62,858 bases of DNA, taken from contig NZ_MWLL01000197.1 of NCBI RefSeq assembly GCF_002198675.1, forward strand, positions 1 through 62,858. The letters run 5' to 3'. The position numbers and the translations under genes were made by a program. The notes beneath the pieces are model-generated. The model was not told where the DNA came from and did no database searches. It was given only the letters and a program-made list of their open reading frames with translations. The stretch comes from Kineosporia sp. R_H_3. Its GTDB lineage: Bacteria > Actinomycetota > Actinomycetes > Actinomycetales > Kineosporiaceae. Below are positions 1-8,170 of the stretch, piece after piece. The stretch's first letter is position 1. The number at the start of each line of letters is the position of its first letter.

Positions 1-378
1 GCCACCGGAGGGGCCGCCGGCGGGCGGGGTGCCGCCGGCGGGCGGGGTGCCGTCGCCGTCGGGCGCCCCCGTCGGCATGCCGGACGGCGTCGGGAGCGAG
101 ATCCCGGCCGCCGTGAGGCACTCCTGGATCTTCTGGACGTCCGCGCCGCGCCCACCGCCGTCCTGCCCCGGGGCCGCCGCGGCATCCGTCGCGGTCACGG
201 TCCGCGGGCCGCTCGCCGTCGTCGACCCGGCCGCGGCCGTCGTCGTCGCGGTGGAGCCGTCGCCGCACGCGGCGAGGAGGGCGACCGCGGCGATCCCCCT
301 CACGGCCAGGGCGAGCAGCGGCGGGACGCGGAGCGTCCGGGTCGTGCGTCCGGCGGTGCCGGTGGGTCCGGTGGTCAC
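1..378 (-). CDS. Putative secreted lipoprotein, 3' end cut by window edge
   Basis: A GTG start at 378 follows a good ribosome site (AGGAGAG) and opens a frame that runs off the left edge after 126 codons. The N-terminus is basic, then hydrophobic, and ends in a lipobox (LLAAC, Cys about residue 38), so the protein should be a lipid-anchored exported protein. The rest is rich in Ala, Thr, Gly and Pro, with a short stretch (QKIQECLTAAGI) resembling small actinobacterial secreted proteins that co-occur with MacB-like exporters. The visible end carries a perfect 18-bp tandem repeat. It lies downstream of the efflux genes on the same strand and may be the last gene of that operon. The function is unknown. 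Confidence 0.6.
   Translation of the reverse strand, partial: MTTGPTGTAGRTTRTLRVPPLLALAVRGIAAVALLAACGDGSTATTTAAAGSTTASGPRTVTATDAAAAPGQDGGGRGADVQKIQECLTAAGISLPTPSGMPTGAPDGDGTPPAGGTPPAGGPSGG
13..48. repeat. 18-bp tandem repeat, two copies
   Basis: The unit at 13-30 is repeated exactly at 31-48. Read on the minus strand inside the lipoprotein frame, it encodes a Pro-Pro-Ala-Gly-Gly-type linker repeat, so it probably varies in copy number. Confidence 0.7.
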
Positions 379-438
379 GAGGGCTCTCCTGCTGGGTGTC
401 GACGGGTGCGGGTCACGGAGGCGTTGCGGCACAGGAGG

Positions 439-1113
439 TCACGAGGCCTTGCGGGCGGTCACCGCGGTCGCCGTCACCGCGGTGGAGGACTGCTTCGACC
501 CGACGACGGAGACCGTCATGCCGGCCCTCACACCGCCCAGGCCCGGTGCGGTCACGGTGGCCGTCGCCGGGACGGTGACGGTCACGCGTGCACCCGCGAA
601 GTTCTCGACGACGAGCGTCGTGCCCTCGACGGACGTCACCGTGCCGACGACGACCGGCGCCGCCGCGGTGGCCGTGCCCGCCGTCCCGCCGACGGCGCCC
701 GCCTGGCCCGGGCCGCCCGTCGCCGCGGCGGCACCGCCGCCGGGGAAGACCTCACCGCCGCCGGGGAACCCGGCCGCACCGAGGCCGCCGGGGAACCCGG
801 ACGGCAGCCCGCCGGCCGCCGCGGCGCTGCCGTCGGAGCCGCCGAGCTCGCGCTGCACGAGGGCCCCGGCGGTGAACGTGCACGCCGCGACGACCGCGAC
901 GGCGAGGACGACGGTGAGCCGGTTCGTCCGGGGTGCCCGGTCGGCGTCGAGGAGGTCGTCGTCGTCCCATGCGGCGTCGCCGCGCGGAGCGTCGTCGACC
1001 TGGGCGCCGTCGTCCGGAGCGCCGTCGTCCTGAGCGCCGTCGACCGGGTGCACCGGCTCGTCCCCGGGGGCGTTGGCGTGGAACCAGTCGGGCCCGTCGG
1101 TCCGTGTCGTCAT
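439..1113 (-). CDS. Membrane-anchored Gly/Ala-rich protein with C-terminal beta domain (DUF5666-like)
   Basis: 224 residues. An acidic cytoplasmic N-terminus (about 1-60) is followed by one transmembrane segment (about 65-86), a Gly/Phe/Pro-rich linker, and a compact C-terminal domain (about 150-220) with a VGTVTSVEGTTLVV segment. That resembles OB-like DUF5666 domains often placed next to MacAB efflux genes in actinomycetes; the family name is from memory. The ATG at 1113 lies 11 bases past the stop of the ABC permease gene, so the two are probably co-transcribed. The protein may assist the exporter outside the membrane; this is inferred from position only. Confidence 0.6.
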   Translation of the reverse strand: MTTRTDGPDWFHANAPGDEPVHPVDGAQDDGAPDDGAQVDDAPRGDAAWDDDDLLDADRAPRTNRLTVVLAVAVVAACTFTAGALVQRELGGSDGSAAAAGGLPSGFPGGLGAAGFPGGGEVFPGGGAAAATGGPGQAGAVGGTAGTATAAAPVVVGTVTSVEGTTLVVENFAGARVTVTVPATATVTAPGLGGVRAGMTVSVVGSKQSSTAVTATAVTARKAS

Positions 1114-1124
1114 GGCGCGTCCGA

Positions 1125-2393
1125 TCACTCGTAACGGAGGGCTTCGATGGGCCGCAGCGCGGCGGCCCGGTTGGCCGGGTACAGGCCGAAGAACAGGCCG
1201 GTCCCGACGGCGACGCCGAAGGCGAGCGCGACGGACGACGCCGAGACGACGGGCCGGACGCCGACGATCTCGAAGCGGCTGCCGGCGAGCCCGACGAGGA
1301 CGCCCATGACGCCGCCGAAGAGGCTGAGCAGCACCGCCTCGAGGAGGAACTGGCCGACGATGTCGCCGCGCCGGGCGCCGATCGCCTTGCGGATGCCGAT
1401 CTCCCGGGTCCGCTCGGTGACCGTGACGAGCATGATGTTCATGACGCCGATCCCCCCGACGAGCAACGAGATCGCGGCCACCGAGGCGAGCAGCACCGTG
1501 AAGGTCTGCGACGTCGACGTCACCGCGGTGAGCAGCGAGGTGGGGTTCTGGATCGAGTAGTCCGCGTCGTCCGACGTCACGTGGTGCCGGCTGTTGAGGA
1601 CGTCCTCGATCTCGGCCTGCGCGGTCGCGACCGAGTCGGCGTCCTTCGCCTGCACCGAGATCGCCGAGAGCGAGCCGTAGCCGGTGAGGGTGTCCTGCAC
1701 CGCGGTGAGCGGCGCGATCACCCGGTCGTCCTCGTCCTGCGGCCCGGTGCTGCCCTTGTCGGTGAGGACACCCACGACGGTGAACCCGATCCCGTCGAAC
1801 TGCACGGTCTTCCCGACGGCGTCGAGGCCGTCGCCGCCGACGAGGTCCTCGGCGACGCTGGAGCCGACGAGCGCCACGCGGCGCCGCCCGGTCCAGTCCT
1901 CGGCGGTGAGGGTCTCGCCCTTCTGCACGCTGTCGTCGTTGATCGTCAGGTAGCTCGGGCTCGTCCCGAGGAAGGTGCTCACGGTGTGCGTCGCGCCGTC
2001 GTACGTCGCCGTCACCGAGGACGCCGAGACCCGGGGTGCGACGCGCAGCACGTGCGGTGCGAGCGTCGCGTCGGTGAGCGCCTCGGCGTCGTCCAGGGTG
2101 AGCTCGGCGGTCCGGGTCCGGGTGCCGCTGCTCACCTCGCCCGGGGCGCCGCCGAACCCGCCGAAGCCGCCGGCCCGGCCGCCGGTGCCGCCCTGGGACG
2201 CCTGCACCGTCAACGTGTTGCTGCCGAGGCGGCTCAGCGACTCCTTGACCGCGGCGCTGGACCCGTTGCCGACCGCGACGAGGATGATGACGGCCGCGAC
2301 CCCGATGAGGATGCCCAGCGTCGTGAGCGCCGTCCGCATCGGGTTGGCGGTGACCCCGCGGACGGCGAAGCGCGCGCTCTCCCGGACGTTCAC
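1125..2393 (-). CDS. MacB/FtsX-type ABC transporter permease
   Basis: 422 residues. The N-terminus has one membrane helix (about 20-42, LGILIGVAAVIILVAVGNG), then a large MacB-type periplasmic core domain (about 50-280), then three C-terminal helices with the conserved FtsX segment containing MNIMLVTVTERTREIGIRKA (about 310-335). The GTG start overlaps the stop of the ATPase gene by 4 bases, indicating translational coupling. With the ATPase and the membrane fusion protein upstream it forms a three-part MacAB-like system, which in Gram-positives exports peptides, antibiotics or lipids. The substrate cannot be read from the sequence. Confidence 0.88.
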   Translation of the reverse strand: MNVRESARFAVRGVTANPMRTALTTLGILIGVAAVIILVAVGNGSSAAVKESLSRLGSNTLTVQASQGGTGGRAGGFGGFGGAPGEVSSGTRTRTAELTLDDAEALTDATLAPHVLRVAPRVSASSVTATYDGATHTVSTFLGTSPSYLTINDDSVQKGETLTAEDWTGRRRVALVGSSVAEDLVGGDGLDAVGKTVQFDGIGFTVVGVLTDKGSTGPQDEDDRVIAPLTAVQDTLTGYGSLSAISVQAKDADSVATAQAEIEDVLNSRHHVTSDDADYSIQNPTSLLTAVTSTSQTFTVLLASVAAISLLVGGIGVMNIMLVTVTERTREIGIRKAIGARRGDIVGQFLLEAVLLSLFGGVMGVLVGLAGSRFEIVGVRPVVSASSVALAFGVAVGTGLFFGLYPANRAAALRPIEALRYE

Positions 2394-3133
2394 GCCGCAC
2401 CTCCCGCGGCGGCCGCGCGGGCACCGCGCGGTGCACGCCGCTCGTCGCTGACGATGTGGCCGTCCCGGAACCGCACGACGCGGTGCGCCCGCTCGGCGAC
2501 CTCCTCCTCGTGGGTGATGACGAGGATGGTCCGGCCGCCGGCGCTCACGTCGTCGAACAGGTCGAGCACCTCGCGCGTGCTGCGGCTGTCGAGCGCGCCG
2601 GTCGGCTCGTCGGCCAGCAGGAGAACGGGTTCGGTGACGAGGGCCCGGGCGATCGCGACCCGCTGCTGCTGCCCGCCGGACAGCTCCGAGGGCAGGTGGT
2701 GGCCGCGGTCCGCGAGCCCGACCCTGGCCAGCGCGGCGGCGGCCCGCTCCCGTCGCTGCGCGAGCCGAACCCCGGCGTAGGCCAGGGGCAGCTCGACGTT
2801 GCTCTGCGCGCTGGTGCGCGGGACGAGGTTGAACGACTGGAAGACGAAGCCGATCTTCCGGTTGCGGACCATCGCCTGCCGGCCCTCGTCGAGCCGCCGG
2901 GTGTCGACGCCGTCGAGCAGGTAGCGGCCCCGGGTCGGCACGTCGAGGCAGCCGACGATGTTCATGAGCGTCGACTTCCCAGACCCGGACGCACCCATGA
3001 CGGCCACGTACTCGCCGCGGTCGACGACGAGGTCCACGCCGCCGAGGGCATGGACGGCGGTGTCGCCGGCACCGAAGACCTTGGTGACACCGCGCAGGTC
3101 CAGGACGGGGCGCGGCACCCGAGCACCGGTCAC
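2390..3133 (-). CDS. MacB-type ABC transporter ATP-binding protein
   Basis: 247 residues, the usual length for a stand-alone LolD/MacB-type ATPase. Visible motifs are Walker A GASGSGKS (about 47-54), Q-loop in GFVFQSFNL, signature LSGGQQQRVAIARAL, and Walker B LLLADEPTGALD, followed by the switch histidine in ITHEEE. It powers the adjacent FtsX-like permease by mechanotransmission. The GTG start at 3133 overlaps the stop of the membrane fusion gene by 4 bases. The C-terminus ends in an Arg/Ala-rich tail without known function. Confidence 0.92.
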   Translation of the reverse strand: MTGARVPRPVLDLRGVTKVFGAGDTAVHALGGVDLVVDRGEYVAVMGASGSGKSTLMNIVGCLDVPTRGRYLLDGVDTRRLDEGRQAMVRNRKIGFVFQSFNLVPRTSAQSNVELPLAYAGVRLAQRRERAAAALARVGLADRGHHLPSELSGGQQQRVAIARALVTEPVLLLADEPTGALDSRSTREVLDLFDDVSAGGRTILVITHEEEVAERAHRVVRFRDGHIVSDERRAPRGARAAAAGGAA

Positions 3134-4530
3134 GGCCGGCCGCCCGGGGCGGGCTGGCCCGCGGTGAGCCCGCTGGTGATCTGCACGCCGCTGTCGCCCT
3201 CGATGCCGACCTGCACGGTCACGCTCTTCTCGGCTCCGTCGTCGAGGACGGTCACGGTGCTGCGGTTGCCGATCGTCGTCACCGCGCTCGTCGGCACGAT
3301 GAGGGCGTCCTCGGCGCTGCCGGTCGTGATGCTGACGCTGACGCTCGCGCCGAGCCTGACGCCGTCCGGCACCTCGTCGAGGGTCACGGTCACCGGGTAG
3401 GTGACGACGTTGCTGCTCGTCGTCCCGCTCACGGAGACCGCGGTGACGGTGCCGGCGACCTCGGTGTCGGTCGCCGAGAGCGTGACGGTCGCGGCCTGTC
3501 CCTTCTCGACGTCCGCGGCGTCGGCCTCGGCGACGCTCGCGGTGACCCGGAGCACCGTGAGGTCGGCGAGCTCGATGAAGCCGGACGACCCGGTGGACGT
3601 CGTGGTGCTGCTGCCGGTCGAGCCCGCGGCCGCGGACGACGTCCCGCCCGACGAGCTGCCCGACGAGCCGCTGCTCGAGCCGACCGTGTCCCCGACGTCC
3701 GAGGAGACCGAGAGCACGGTCCCGGCGTGCGGCGCGACGAGCGTCGTGCCGTCGAGCGTCTCCTGCGCCTCGTCGACGGCGGCCTGCGCGTCCGCGACGC
3801 TGCTCCTCGCCTTCGCGAGGTCGGCCGCGGTGGGCGAGTCCGCGTTCTCGGCGGCGCTCAGCTTCTGCAGCTCGTAGTCGTCCTGCGCGCTCGCGAGCGC
3901 CGACCGCGCCGACGTGATCGCCTCGTCGTCCTTCGCGAGAGTGCTCGTCCGGGTGGCCTTCGCGGCGCTGACCGCGGCCGCGGTGCCGGTGCCCTTCGCG
4001 AGCGCGGCCTGCGCGGCGGCGACGAGGGCGTTCTGCGCCTCCAGGTCCGCGGCCCGGGTGGAGCGGGCGGTGGCGAGCGCGCTCGTCGCCTTCGTCACCG
4101 CGGACCGCGCGTCCGACACGGCGATCTCGTCGCGCTTGCGCTGGCTCGCGCTCTCCCCGTCGGCCGTGTCCGCGTAGGCCGCCTGCGCGGAGAGCAGCGA
4201 GGCCTTGGCGCTCGCGAGACTGCGCTCCGCGGCCGCGGAGTCGATCCGCGCGAGCTTCTGGCCCTTCTTCACCGTCTGCCCGGCCGTCACGTAGACGTCG
4301 GTGAGCGTGCCGGACGAGGAGAAGTCGACCGTCGACGACGTGGCGCTCTCCAGGTTGCCGCTGCCGGTCACGGTCGCGGTGAGCGTCCCGGTGCGGACCG
4401 TCGACGTGCGGCTCGTCGTCGTGGTCTGCGCCACGGACGAGCCCTGCACGGTGTACCAGGCTCCGCCGCCGGCGGCGAGGAGCGCGGCCGCCAGCCCCGT
4501 GTTCAGCCAGAAGGTGGGCGGACGCTTCAC
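3130..4530 (-). CDS. MacA-like HlyD-family membrane fusion protein
   Basis: About 466 residues. A signal-anchor helix (FWLNTGLAAALLAAGGGAW) is followed by a lipoyl half-motif, a long Ala-rich alpha hairpin (about 100-240), the second lipoyl half (TLVAPHAGTVLSV), a Ser/Gly-rich insertion and beta-barrel domains. This is the adaptor of a MacAB-type exporter, located outside the membrane. I chose the GTG at 4530 because AGGGAG lies 9 bases upstream; a GTG at 4563 would add 11 residues. It is the first gene of the leftward operon. The poly-Ser/Gly insertion in the second lipoyl region is a local expansion. Confidence 0.88.
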   Translation of the reverse strand: MKRPPTFWLNTGLAAALLAAGGGAWYTVQGSSVAQTTTTSRTSTVRTGTLTATVTGSGNLESATSSTVDFSSSGTLTDVYVTAGQTVKKGQKLARIDSAAAERSLASAKASLLSAQAAYADTADGESASQRKRDEIAVSDARSAVTKATSALATARSTRAADLEAQNALVAAAQAALAKGTGTAAAVSAAKATRTSTLAKDDEAITSARSALASAQDDYELQKLSAAENADSPTAADLAKARSSVADAQAAVDEAQETLDGTTLVAPHAGTVLSVSSDVGDTVGSSSGSSGSSSGGTSSAAAGSTGSSTTTSTGSSGFIELADLTVLRVTASVAEADAADVEKGQAATVTLSATDTEVAGTVTAVSVSGTTSSNVVTYPVTVTLDEVPDGVRLGASVSVSITTGSAEDALIVPTSAVTTIGNRSTVTVLDDGAEKSVTVQVGIEGDSGVQITSGLTAGQPAPGGRP

Positions 4531-4771
4531 CGCGGGGCACTCCCTCTTCGTCACCGCTGCCACCCGGGTCCGGCCCGGCGCTGGCGCGCTCGCGGCACCC
4601 TGCGTGCCCCGACGACGCCGAACGTCCCAACGGGTTCTGGGAGGAACCTGGGAACCGGCGCCCGGATCCCTGCAGGCCTGGGCGCGCCGTCCTCACCGGC
4701 CACCCGGACGGCGCAGCACCGGGCCGGAGGTCACCGCCTCCGGCGATCGGCTGCGGGAGCGGGACTCCCGG

Positions 4772-5224
4772 TCAGACCTGCTCGGACCGGCGGTGGAACT
4801 CCCACCGGTAGCGCCGGACGGCCCCCGTGCGGGCGATCTCGGCGGCGGCCCGGCGGGCGAGCACGAGCGAGAGCGCGGCGAGCGGCAGCTCGACGAGCAG
4901 CGCGGCGGCGACCGCCTCGGCGAGCTGCGGCCCGCCCGGCGAGGTCGTGACGTCGAACCACGCGTCGACGACGAGCAGCGTCGCCGTGGCGCTGGCGATG
5001 TTGCCGAGGAAGGGCGAGCGCCGGTACGTCAGCCAGGCCGTGCGGCCCAGCGCGAGGGCGAGCAGCACGTCGAAGCCGACCCACGCCGTCCGGTAGTTCG
5101 CACTGACCATCCGGTCCGGCAGGGTCTGCGCGAGGACGACGATCCACGGCACCATAAGCGCCGCCATGGCGAGGTAGACCGGGGCGATCCACCAGCCGGG
5201 GCGTCGACCTGCGAGGGCGTCCAT
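4772..5224 (-). CDS. Small four-helix integral membrane protein
   Basis: 150 residues with four predicted membrane helices (for example WIAPVYLAMAALMVPWIVVL near residues 13-32, and VAAALLVELPLAALSLVLA near 110-130). A polar, Arg-rich C-terminus should face the cytoplasm. It is divergently transcribed from the PadR regulator gene, with a 157-base shared upstream region, so it is a likely PadR target. The family looks like the two-transmembrane-pair membrane proteins commonly found beside PadR regulators in actinomycetes; no specific function can be assigned. Confidence 0.7.
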   Translation of the reverse strand: MDALAGRRPGWWIAPVYLAMAALMVPWIVVLAQTLPDRMVSANYRTAWVGFDVLLALALGRTAWLTYRRSPFLGNIASATATLLVVDAWFDVTTSPGGPQLAEAVAAALLVELPLAALSLVLARRAAAEIARTGAVRRYRWEFHRRSEQV

Positions 5225-5326
5225 CACGTCAATATCGCGCACGCCCCGGCGGTCCGCCCGCCACCTGCGCCGCAGGCTCCCGCGCACCAAGAACGCGATA
5301 TGTCTTGACGTCTGTCCCACAGTGAT

Positions 5327-5342
5327 TACTCTGATCCGAGTA
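5327..5342. promoter_or_regulatory. Candidate PadR operator in the divergent promoter
   Basis: A perfect 5-bp inverted repeat, TACTC-N6-GAGTA, sits 40 bases before the PadR start and about 100 bases before the divergent membrane protein gene. This placement is expected for autoregulation; binding is inferred. Confidence 0.45.
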
Positions 5343-5381
5343 TTCGGTTCCTGATCCGCCGGCTCGACCCCGGGAGGTGCA

Positions 5382-6083
5382 GTGGCACGACGCAGGGTCT
5401 CCAACCCGTTGGCCCTCGCGGTGCTCAGCTGTCTCCACGAGCGCCCGATGCACCCCTACGAGATCTCGACGACGCTGCGCAGCCGGGGCAAGGAGCAGAG
5501 CATCCGGCTCAACTACGGCTCGCTCTACTCGGTCGTGGAGTCCCTCCAGCGGCACGGGCTCGTGAGCCCGCTGGAGACGACCCGCGAGGGCCGGCGGCCC
5601 GAGCGCACCGTGTACGAGATCACGGACGCCGGCGTGCACGAGCTCGAGGACTGGCTGTCCGAGCTGCTCTCGACCCCGGCCCGTGACCACTCGTCGCTCG
5701 AGGCCGGGCTGTCGCTCATGCCGGGGCTGCCCCCCGACGACGTCGCGACGCTCCTCGAGACCCGCTGCGACCGGCTGCGGATCGAGGTGCGGTCGCTGGA
5801 CGCCACGCTCGACGTCACCACGGAGATGGGCCTGCCGGACCTCTTCGTCGTCGAGGTCGCCTACCGGCGCCACATGCTCACCGCCGAGCTCGGGTTCGTC
5901 GCCGACCTCGCCGGCCGGATCCGGGACGGCTCGTTCCCCGGCGTCAAGGCCTGGCGCCGGCTCCACGAGCTGCACGCCGAGGGCGTCCCCCTCGCGGACA
6001 TCTTCGCCGACCCGGTCGGCCGGCTCGGCCCCGACGCCGCGGCGTTCGACACCGCCGCCACCCAGACCCCCCGGCGGACCTGA
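5382..6083 (+). CDS. PadR-family transcriptional regulator
   Basis: 233 residues. The N-terminal winged helix has the PadR signature (LALAVLSCLHERPMHPYEI at about 11-29, then LNYGSLYSVVESLQRHGL and a wing with RPERTVYEITDAG). The C-terminal part is a helical dimerization domain as in VirR/PadR subfamily 1. GTG start at 5382 behind GGGAGG. It is followed by a DrrAB-like ABC exporter and preceded by a divergent membrane protein, the classic arrangement of a ligand-released repressor controlling a multidrug transporter. A hairpin between its stop and the transporter may limit read-through. Confidence 0.9.
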   Translation: MARRRVSNPLALAVLSCLHERPMHPYEISTTLRSRGKEQSIRLNYGSLYSVVESLQRHGLVSPLETTREGRRPERTVYEITDAGVHELEDWLSELLSTPARDHSSLEAGLSLMPGLPPDDVATLLETRCDRLRIEVRSLDATLDVTTEMGLPDLFVVEVAYRRHMLTAELGFVADLAGRIRDGSFPGVKAWRRLHELHAEGVPLADIFADPVGRLGPDAAAFDTAATQTPRRT

Positions 6084-6113
6084 CCTCCGGGGTGCACCAC
6101 CAGAACGCGCGAA

Positions 6114-6145
6114 CCCCTGACCGGTGCTCGAACACCGGCCAGGGG
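6114..6145. terminator. Hairpin between PadR gene and ABC operon
   Basis: Arms 6114-6126 and 6133-6145 pair at 12 of 13 positions around a 6-base loop. No T-run follows. It may be a terminator or attenuator separating the regulator from the exporter genes. Confidence 0.5.
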
Positions 6146-6235
6146 CATCACCCGAGCCGGACCGCAGGCGGTCCGATCCGAGGCGCATCCCCAGGATAGG
6201 TGCCCGCGGCCGGCTCCCGAACAGGGAGCACAGCC

Positions 6236-7267
6236 ATGTCCCGTGCCCGTCCACCCGCCACCGCCGGCACCACCGCCGGCACGACCGGGCCGGCCGTCTC
6301 GGCGGCCGACCTCGTGAAGACCTACCGCACCGGGCGTCGCACCCCCGAGGTGCGTGCGCTCGACGGCCTCACCGTCGACATCCCCGCCGGAGCCGTCTTC
6401 GGTCTGCTCGGCCCGAACGGGGCCGGCAAGTCGACGACCGTGCGGATCCTCACCACCCTGTCCCGCCCCGACTCCGGGCGGGCGGTCGTCGCCGGCGTGG
6501 ACGTCACCCGCCGACCGGACGCCGTCCGTCGCCTCGTGGGTCTGGTGTCCCAGCGCTCGTCCGCCGACCCGCTCGCGACCGGGCGGGAGAACCTCGTGCT
6601 CGCCGGCCGGGTCCAGGGCCTGCAACGGGCGGACGCCGTAGCCCGGGCCCGGGACCTGCTCGAGCGCCTCGACCTCACCGACGCCGCGGACCGTCTCGTG
6701 CGGACCTGGTCCGGCGGGATGTCCCGCCGGCTCGACGTCGCGATCGGCCTCGTCCACCGGCCGTCGGTGCTGTTCCTCGACGAGCCGACGACGGGTCTCG
6801 ACCCGGACGCCCGCTCCCGGATGTGGGCGGAGATCGCCCGCCTGTCCGGCCAGGAGGAGGTGACCGTCGTGCTGACGACGCACCATCTGGAGGAGGCTGA
6901 CCGGCTGGCGCACCGGCTCGCGGTCGTCGACCGCGGGCGTCTCGTCGTCGAGGGCTCGCCCGAGGAGCTCAAGCGCGACCTGCGCGGGGACACCGTGCAC
7001 CTCGAGCTGGGCTCCCCGGACGACGCACGCCGCGCGCTCGGCCTGCTCGCCGCCGTGCCGGGCCTGCGCGACCTCACCGCGGACGGCGCGCTGCTGCGGG
7101 CGCGGGCCGACGACGGCGCCCGGGTCGTGCCGCAGGTGCTCGCGGCGCTCGACACCGGCGGCCTACAGGCCGCTGCGGTGTCGGTGGCCCGGCCCACGCT
7201 CGACGACGTCTACCGGCGGCACACCGGCCGCGCCTACGCAGCGGCCGGCACGGAGGTGGCGGCATGA
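6236..7267 (+). CDS. DrrA-like ABC transporter ATP-binding protein
   Basis: 343 residues, the typical length of daunorubicin-resistance ATPases. Motifs: Walker A GPNGAGKS (about 59-66), signature WSGGMSRRLDVAIGLVHRP, Walker B VLFLDEPTTGLD, H-switch TTHHLEEAD, and a C-terminal domain of about 90 residues like that of DrrA, ending in RPTLDDVYRRHTGR. ATG 6236 has AGGGAG 9 bases upstream. Its stop overlaps the start of the permease gene by 4 bases, so the two form a coupled exporter pair, probably for a hydrophobic compound and probably controlled by the PadR protein upstream. Confidence 0.92.
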   Translation: MSRARPPATAGTTAGTTGPAVSAADLVKTYRTGRRTPEVRALDGLTVDIPAGAVFGLLGPNGAGKSTTVRILTTLSRPDSGRAVVAGVDVTRRPDAVRRLVGLVSQRSSADPLATGRENLVLAGRVQGLQRADAVARARDLLERLDLTDAADRLVRTWSGGMSRRLDVAIGLVHRPSVLFLDEPTTGLDPDARSRMWAEIARLSGQEEVTVVLTTHHLEEADRLAHRLAVVDRGRLVVEGSPEELKRDLRGDTVHLELGSPDDARRALGLLAAVPGLRDLTADGALLRARADDGARVVPQVLAALDTGGLQAAAVSVARPTLDDVYRRHTGRAYAAAGTEVAA

Positions 7268-8118
7268 CGACGACCGCCGTCCGGCCGATCGACCCGGGCG
7301 CCCGGTCCGGTGCGACCCGTTCCCGCGCAACGGGTCTGGGCGAGCTCACCCGGCACTCGGCGTACCTCACCGCACGCAGCGTCCGCGCGCTCCTGCGGCA
7401 GCCCGCGTTCGCCGTCCTCACGCTCGTGCAGCCGGCGATCTGGCTGCTGCTGTTCGGGCAGCTCTTCCGGGCGACGGCGCAGCTCCCCGGGTTCGCGGAC
7501 GGCCGGCAGACCTACCTGGAGTTCCTCGCCCCCGGTGTCGTCGTCATGACGGCGCTGTTCTCGAGCGGCTGGGCGGGCACGGTCTACATCGACGACATGC
7601 AGCGCGGTGTCATGGACCGCTTCCTCGCCTCGCCGGTGCGCCGGGGCGCGATGATGGCCGGAACCCTGGTGTACCAAGGCCTCACGACGCTCTTCCAGAC
7701 CGCGGTGGTGCTCGTCATCGCCGTCGCGTCGGGGGCGAGGTTCGACGGCGGCGCGGCCGGCTGGGCCGTCACGGCACTGGCTGCGTGCCTCGTGAGCGTC
7801 GTCGTCGCGTCGTTGTCGAACGCCCTCGCGCTCCTCCTGCGCCAGCAGGAGGCGCTCATCGGTATCAGCCAGTTCGTCGTGCTGCCGCTGCAGTTCCTCT
7901 CCTCCGCGCTCATGGACACCCGGCTGGCGCCGTCCTGGGTCGGGGACGTCGCCCGGTACAACCCCGTCGACTGGGCCGTCGTCGCCTCTCGGGAGGCGTT
8001 GTCGGCGAGCACCGACTGGGGCCTCGTCTGGCCGCGGCTCGGCCTGCTCGCCGGGCTGGCGCTCGTCATGGCCTGGCTCGCGACGAGGGCGTTCGGGACG
8101 TACCAGCGCTCGCTCTGA
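7264..8118 (+). CDS. ABC-2 type (DrrB-like) transporter permease
   Basis: 284 residues with six predicted membrane helices. The conserved ABC-2 segments are visible: FAVLTLVQPAIWLLLFGQLF (about 43-62), FLAPGVVVMTALFSSGW, and QFVVLPLQFLSSALMDT, the DrrB/NodJ signature region. It is translationally coupled to the ATPase gene. With that protein it should form a homodimeric exporter in the plasma membrane. It ends 28 bases before the convergent phosphatase gene, with a hairpin spanning the junction. Confidence 0.9.
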   Translation: MTTTAVRPIDPGARSGATRSRATGLGELTRHSAYLTARSVRALLRQPAFAVLTLVQPAIWLLLFGQLFRATAQLPGFADGRQTYLEFLAPGVVVMTALFSSGWAGTVYIDDMQRGVMDRFLASPVRRGAMMAGTLVYQGLTTLFQTAVVLVIAVASGARFDGGAAGWAVTALAACLVSVVVASLSNALALLLRQQEALIGISQFVVLPLQFLSSALMDTRLAPSWVGDVARYNPVDWAVVASREALSASTDWGLVWPRLGLLAGLALVMAWLATRAFGTYQRSL

Positions 8119-8124
8119 GCGCGC

Positions 8125-8170
8125 CTGCTCGTGCTCGCCGCGCCGCTCAGGCGACGGCGAGCACGAGCAG
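8125..8170. terminator. Convergent bidirectional terminator candidate
   Basis: Perfect 15-bp arms at 8125-8139 and 8156-8170 between two convergent genes. The right arm lies inside the last codons of the minus-strand phosphatase gene. Confidence 0.55.

Noticed and set aside
933-2780. Open frame of 615 codons on the plus strand
   Set aside because: It is antisense to the MacB-like genes, with low-complexity composition and no family features.
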